Assembly (NCBI GenBank): GCA_964514665.1 | Contig: CAZESH010000191.1 | Coordinates: 1-8,471 of the forward strand | Direction: 5' to 3' | DNA from: CAZESH01 sp964514665 | GTDB taxonomy: Bacteria; Bacillota; Bacilli; Paenibacillales; KCTC-25726 | Length of the DNA: 8,471 nucleotides | Part shown: positions 5,304 through 8,471 of the stretch, in pieces | Layout: every line of letters begins with the position of its first letter | Position numbering within the stretch: the stretch's first letter is position 1 | Made by a program: the position numbers and the translations under genes | The notes under the pieces: model-generated | What the model was told of the DNA's origin: nothing | The model's input: the letters and a program-made list of their open reading frames with translations, nothing else | The model's database searches: none

Positions 5304-5438
5304 TCAAATTACGTGCCTGTCTTTAATCTCCACGTTATAGTAGGCAAATGCCCGCTTATCGAGCACGAATCAAACGGTTTGCTGCTCGCACGGCTAAAGT
5401 CCGACCTTCGCCAACCCCTTCAACTTGTTTTCTGCCGC
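5304..5438 (-). pseudogene. Scrap of a GH3 glycosidase C-terminal (fibronectin III-like) domain
   Basis: A 45-codon minus-strand frame contains two in-frame stops, TAG at 5396-5394 and TGA at 5372-5370, before its final TGA at 5304. Read through, it gives AAENKLKGLAKVGL*, PCEQQTV* and FVLDKRAFAYYNVEIKDRHV. This follows the ending typical of GH3 beta-glucosidases and related enzymes: KELKGFEKV.L.PGE..TV.F.LDKRAFAYYN....DW.VE. The match breaks off after KDRHV, and nothing of the catalytic domains is present. It follows the alpha-mannosidase remnant by 47 bp in the same orientation, so a second glycosidase gene of the same locus has been almost wholly deleted. The remaining ~230 bp between 5240 and 5485 contain only this scrap, the palindrome and the DUF2087 promoter. 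Confidence 0.72.
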
Positions 5439-5485
5439 GTTAATTGCGACCTGACTTTGTTGAAAATCCCATTTGCAAAACAAAT

Positions 5486-6877
5486 TCACATGGCGGCCAA
5501 AAATACCAGAAAGGTTTTAATTTCATAGGGCTGGAGATCACATCGGATGGTACTGCCCGCTTGCTTGTCACCGACTCCCCTTTCAAGCAAGTCCACTTCC
5601 TGCCAGCCTTGAATGGGAAAATCGCTTTCTATCCGCATGCCCGTCCGCATACCCGCAAATTCATGAACGCGCAAAATGATCCCGTCCTGATCCTCCGCCT
5701 TCTTAACGGCATCGATCGCAACATGGTCTCCGGACAAGCGGAACAGCGATTTGCCCGAAAATGGCCCTTTCCCTTGCCATGCACTGAAAGGCTGATTCAG
5801 ATTCCAGGCCTCCTGTACGGTTTTTCCGGCATACCAGTCGCCCGTATGCGGCAGCAATGAATAAATAAAAAAGTGTTCGCCCTGATCCGCCTGGTCGTCA
5901 GGCACTTTTGCGGATTTGATCAGCGTCAGGCGCATGACATCTGCTTTAATGTCATATCCGTATTTGCAATCGTTCAGCAGACTGACGCCGTAATTGCGTT
6001 CCGACAGGTCGGCCCACTGGTGGCCCACCGTCTCGAATCTCGCCCAGTCCCAGCTGGTGTTCCAGTGTGTCGGACGTTTTACATTGCCGAATTGAATATC
6101 ATAGGTCGCTTCCGTCGCGCGGATATTCACGGGAAATGCCGCTTTCAGCAATTGCCGCTGCTCGCGCCAGTCCACCGTCGTGGCAAAATCGATTCTGCGG
6201 CTTTTGCCGTAGACCGTCATTTTTTGGGAAATGAGAGAATTCCCGTATTTCCACTCGAATAGAATAACCGCTCTAACCGGCCCGATTTCCAGAACGTGAA
6301 TCAACCTGATGTCGCTGATAATCGACATTTTTTCCTGATAGTAAATGTCAATGTCCCACGCTTCATGCCGGCTTTTCGGTTTGTCTTCGAAGACTTGAAG
6401 AACGTTGCCCGCACAGTTGTCCTTCAATACCTCCCGCTGAAATTCCTTGTCATACAGGCGAACGAGCTGGCCGGCGTCATTCCATTGCATGTCGTAGTAG
6501 GGAGTCTGCAGACGATTGCCGGCATAGGCAAATGGCAGATCCGCGTCTTTTTCATCACGCTTCGCCGGAAAAAAAGCGATCGTTTGTTGTCCGCATGCGG
6601 GAACGGCTGCCAATTGAACCACCCATTCATCATCGGTATGCTGGGCGCTCAGCACCCTTCCTTCTTCATCCCGCCACTCTCCGTTGCCCGATGTTTGCGC
6701 AAACGGAATGAGAACGACTCCCGGCAGTTCCCAAGATGAACTGTTGAACACCGTCCAGCTGTTTGCATCAAGCTCCGTAAGGCTGGAAACCGCCGTCTGC
6801 GAAACCTGCCGGCACACGTGCTCCGCCTCTTCATATTCTTTGCCCGTTAATTGGTCATGCCGCGGAGAGGCTAGCCA
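5486..6877 (-). pseudogene. GH38 alpha-mannosidase, N-terminally truncated
   Basis: The frame from about 6877 to the stop at 5486 encodes 463 residues of the C-terminal part of a glycoside hydrolase family 38 alpha-mannosidase; full-length members have about 1000. Homology begins at WLASPRHDQLTG, whose His corresponds to the last zinc ligand in the HHD.ITG motif of family 38. The domains with the other zinc ligands and catalytic aspartates are gone. The remainder is the long beta-sandwich part, with HWNTSWDWARFE, NYGVSLLNDCKYGYDI, FFIYSLLPHTGDW and the terminal QPYEIKTF, all typical. Translation could begin at GTG 6817, but the product could not hydrolyse mannosides. The break falls at the 3' end of the HPr-like gene, whose stop TAG (6871-6873) lies inside the mannosidase-like sequence, so one deletion probably joined the two genes. 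The remaining frame has no stops, suggesting a recent loss. Confidence 0.85.
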
Positions 6878-7104
6878 ATTTGTAAAAACGGTTCGAGTTT
6901 CTTAAATAAATCCTTATAGTCGACATTGTCCGGTATGACCAATGTTAAAGGCTCATTTATTTTGAGAACATACATCCCCAGGATCGATTTGGCATCCGCC
7001 ATTCCGCTTTTCCCATGAATCCAAATATCGAAGTCATAACGGGAAACAATGCGGTTAATTTGTTCAATTTCATTCATATCCTTGACTTTAATCGGTCTGA
7101 TCAA
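6871..7104 (-). CDS. HPr-like protein without the phospho-histidine motif
   Basis: This 77-aa protein has the second half of the HPr fold: FDIWIHGKSGMADAKSILGM, then VLKINEPLTLVIPDNVDYKD and LFKKLEPFL. Ser40 in AKSILG is equivalent to the regulatory Ser46 of HPr and Crh. The N-terminal segment (KVKDMNEIEQINRIVSRY) has no GLHARPA motif, hence no phosphorylatable His, so it cannot pass phosphate from enzyme I to PTS permeases. It resembles the HPr-like proteins of Bacillales and Clostridia containing IVSKYDFDI...DAKSIMG. TTG 7104 follows AAAGGAG and a G run; an in-frame stop lies just upstream. It sits 59 bp after the aldolase gene with no terminator between, so it is in the same operon. The last three or so codons may derive from mannosidase sequence across a deletion junction. 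A regulatory role is possible but not shown. Confidence 0.75.
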   Translation of the reverse strand: MIRPIKVKDMNEIEQINRIVSRYDFDIWIHGKSGMADAKSILGMYVLKINEPLTLVIPDNVDYKDLFKKLEPFLQIG

Positions 7105-7163
7105 TATACCCCCACTCCTTTACTGATTTCTTCTTCAAATTTGCGCAGACAGAACATCGTCTC

Positions 7164-8027
7164 TCATGCTCTTCCCGTACAACCAAATTCCCTCATTTTA
7201 CTCTTCACGCTTTCTTTGATTGCTTCCTTTGCCGGTCCCAAGTATTTACGCGGGTCGTATTCCATTGCATTTTTCTCCAGGAACGCACGTACCGCCGCCA
7301 TACACGCCAGCTGATTCTCCGTGTTGACATTAATTTTGGCCGTGCCAAGCGTAATCGCCCGCTGAATGTCAACTGCGGGAATTCCCGATCCACCGTGCAA
7401 TACAAGCGGCAGACCGGTTAACTGCCGAATCTCCTCCATCCGCTCAAATCCCAGATTCGGCTTTCCTTTATAAGGCCCGTGGACAGAGCCCAATGCAGGC
7501 GCCAGGCTGTCGATCCGCGTTTCCCTTGCCAACAGCTCACACTCCGATGGTATGGCATACATCGCATCTGCTTCAGCAATGACCAAATCATCTTCTCTCC
7601 CACCGACTCGGCCCAGTTCTGCCTCCACCGAAACGCCCACCGCATGAGCCAATTCCACAACTTTCTTCGTGATGGCCATATTCTCTGCCAAGGGATGATG
7701 AGAAGCATCGATCATCACGGATGTAAAGCCGGCATGAATGGCTTTTGCGCACATTTCAAACGATGACCCGTGATCCAGATGGATCACTACCGGTACTGTG
7801 ATCTGCAGCTCTTCCACCAGTGCGCGGATCATCGCTGCTGCTGTTTTTAATCCGCCCAAATAGGGGATATACCCTTCGCTGATCGCCAGGATCACGGGTG
7901 CTTGTTCGTCCTCGGCCGCCCGTAAAATGGCTTGGGCAAATTCCAGATTATTAACATTGAAATGACCCACCGCATAGTTTCCCGCAAGCGCTTTGTTCAA
8001 CAGGTCTTTGGACGAAACTAAAGGCAT
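7164..8027 (-). CDS. fba: Class II fructose-bisphosphate-type aldolase
   Basis: A complete 287-aa zinc-dependent class II aldolase that cleaves a ketose or keto-acid phosphate into dihydroxyacetone phosphate or a C3 semialdehyde plus an aldehyde. Visible sites: HLDHGSS with catalytic Asp85 and zinc ligand His86, SVEAELG (Glu135/137), SVHGPYKGKPNLGF with His183, LHGGSGIP with His211, and the phosphate-binding KINVNTEN (231-238). ATG 8027 is preceded by GAGGGGGA at about 9 nt. In sequence style (SEGYIPYLGG, IHLDHGSSFEMCAKAIHAGF, YDPRKYLGPAKEAIKE) it is closer to Bacillus FbaA than to IolJ. It nevertheless lies 42 bp after the methylmalonate-semialdehyde dehydrogenase gene, the neighbour expected for IolJ of inositol breakdown. 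Which substrate it uses is therefore open: fructose 1,6-bisphosphate or a 2-deoxy-5-keto-gluconate 6-phosphate-like compound. Confidence 0.93.
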   Translation of the reverse strand: MPLVSSKDLLNKALAGNYAVGHFNVNNLEFAQAILRAAEDEQAPVILAISEGYIPYLGGLKTAAAMIRALVEELQITVPVVIHLDHGSSFEMCAKAIHAGFTSVMIDASHHPLAENMAITKKVVELAHAVGVSVEAELGRVGGREDDLVIAEADAMYAIPSECELLARETRIDSLAPALGSVHGPYKGKPNLGFERMEEIRQLTGLPLVLHGGSGIPAVDIQRAITLGTAKINVNTENQLACMAAVRAFLEKNAMEYDPRKYLGPAKEAIKESVKSKMREFGCTGRA

Positions 8028-8069
8028 GGCGGATTCCCCCTCCCGATTTCTGATGCATTTGCAAGATCA

Positions 8070-8471
8070 TTACCAACGAGCCGTAACCATTTTCTTTCGG
8101 GTGTAGAACTCCACTCCGTCCGTGCCGTTGGCGTGCAGATCCCCATAGAAAGAGTTTTTCCAACCCGAGAACGGGAAGAATGCCATGGGCGCCGGAACCC
8201 CCAGGTTGATGCCCAGCATGCCGGCATCAATCGTTTCGCGGAACTGGCGAACATTACTGCCGGCTTTCGTAAACAGGCACGCGCCGTTGGCAAATCTGGA
8301 CTTGTTGGTCAGTTCAATCGCTTCCGTCAAGCTGTCCGCACGCACAATGGACAAAACCGGTGCAAAAATTTCATCTTTCCAGATTTGCATATCGGGGGTT
8401 ACATTTTCAAACAGGGGGGGGCCGACGAAGTAGCCTTTTTCATTGCACGCCGCATCTTTACGACCGTCGCG
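8070..8471 (-). CDS. mmsA: CoA-acylating methylmalonate-semialdehyde dehydrogenase, C-terminal part
   Basis: The frame runs from the right edge of the window to the TAA at 8070 and encodes the last 133 residues of an MmsA/IolA-type aldehyde dehydrogenase; the start, NAD-binding region and catalytic Cys lie outside. The visible part is highly characteristic: KGYFVGPPLFENVTPDM, then IWKDEIFAPVLSIVR with the conserved Glu, FRETIDAGMLGINLGVPAP, FFPFSGWKNSFYGDLHANG and TDGVEFYTRKKMVTARW. The enzyme converts malonic or methylmalonic semialdehyde, CoA and NAD to acetyl- or propionyl-CoA, the last step of myo-inositol catabolism in Bacillus and part of valine breakdown. ATG 8390 is internal. It is the first visible gene of a minus-strand operon with the aldolase (42 bp gap) and the HPr-like gene. 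One small oddity is Pro where the family usually has Thr (GPTLF). Confidence 0.93.
   Translation of the reverse strand, partial: RDGRKDAACNEKGYFVGPPLFENVTPDMQIWKDEIFAPVLSIVRADSLTEAIELTNKSRFANGACLFTKAGSNVRQFRETIDAGMLGINLGVPAPMAFFPFSGWKNSFYGDLHANGTDGVEFYTRKKMVTARW

Noticed and set aside
5873..6739. Plus-strand open frames opposite the mannosidase remnant
   Set aside because: They are shadows of a frame with strong GH38 homology; no ribosome site or domain pattern supports them.
5486..6817. Complete 443-aa enzyme starting at GTG 6817
   Set aside because: Family 38 mannosidase homology continues upstream of this GTG to about 6877, and the catalytic domain is missing, so it is a fragment and not a short natural protein.

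Overview
The window looks like chromosomal DNA of a Gram-positive Bacillales bacterium, most likely a Paenibacillaceae relative. Support comes from strong GGAGG-type ribosome sites, near-consensus sigma-A promoters, and the gene content: a DUF2087/GIY-YIG pair, a PadR regulator, an HmoA/IsdG-type monooxygenase, a stalk-domain protein and inositol-pathway-like enzymes. The species cannot be named from this sequence. Apart from the first 0.5 kb, every gene lies on the minus strand.

Layout from left to right: (1) The 3' end of a plus-strand stalk-domain (copper amine oxidase N-terminal-like) protein, closed by a bidirectional terminator. (2) An unrecognised 190-aa minus-strand gene. (3) A heme-related unit read right to left: a PadR regulator with its own terminator; a near-perfect promoter flanked by TGACTA repeats; a heavily damaged FtsX/HrtB-like permease whose reading frame runs into the C-terminal half of an ABC ATPase; then an apparently intact HmoA/IsdG-type monooxygenase and a terminator. 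(4) A promoter-led unit of a DUF2087/zinc-finger regulator, a GIY-YIG-like protein, a small membrane protein with an odd start, and a cupin gene broken by a small deletion. (5) A sugar-catabolism unit: the 3' end of methylmalonate-semialdehyde dehydrogenase, a class II fructose-bisphosphate-type aldolase, an HPr-like protein without the phospho-histidine motif, the C-terminal 463 codons of a GH38 alpha-mannosidase that has lost its catalytic domain, and a 45-codon scrap of the C-terminal domain of a GH3 glycosidase.

The main theme is gene decay beside intact genes. Five coding remnants carry deletions, frameshifts or in-frame stops (permease, ATPase, cupin, mannosidase, GH3). The regulators, the monooxygenase, the aldolase and the dehydrogenase read cleanly. 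A plausible reading is that a heme export-plus-degradation module lost its exporter but kept its promoter, regulator and monooxygenase, and that a mannoside/glucoside-degradation locus is being lost downstream of a retained aldolase operon. I see no CRISPR array, tRNA, rRNA, insertion sequence or phage gene, and no convincing wholly new system.
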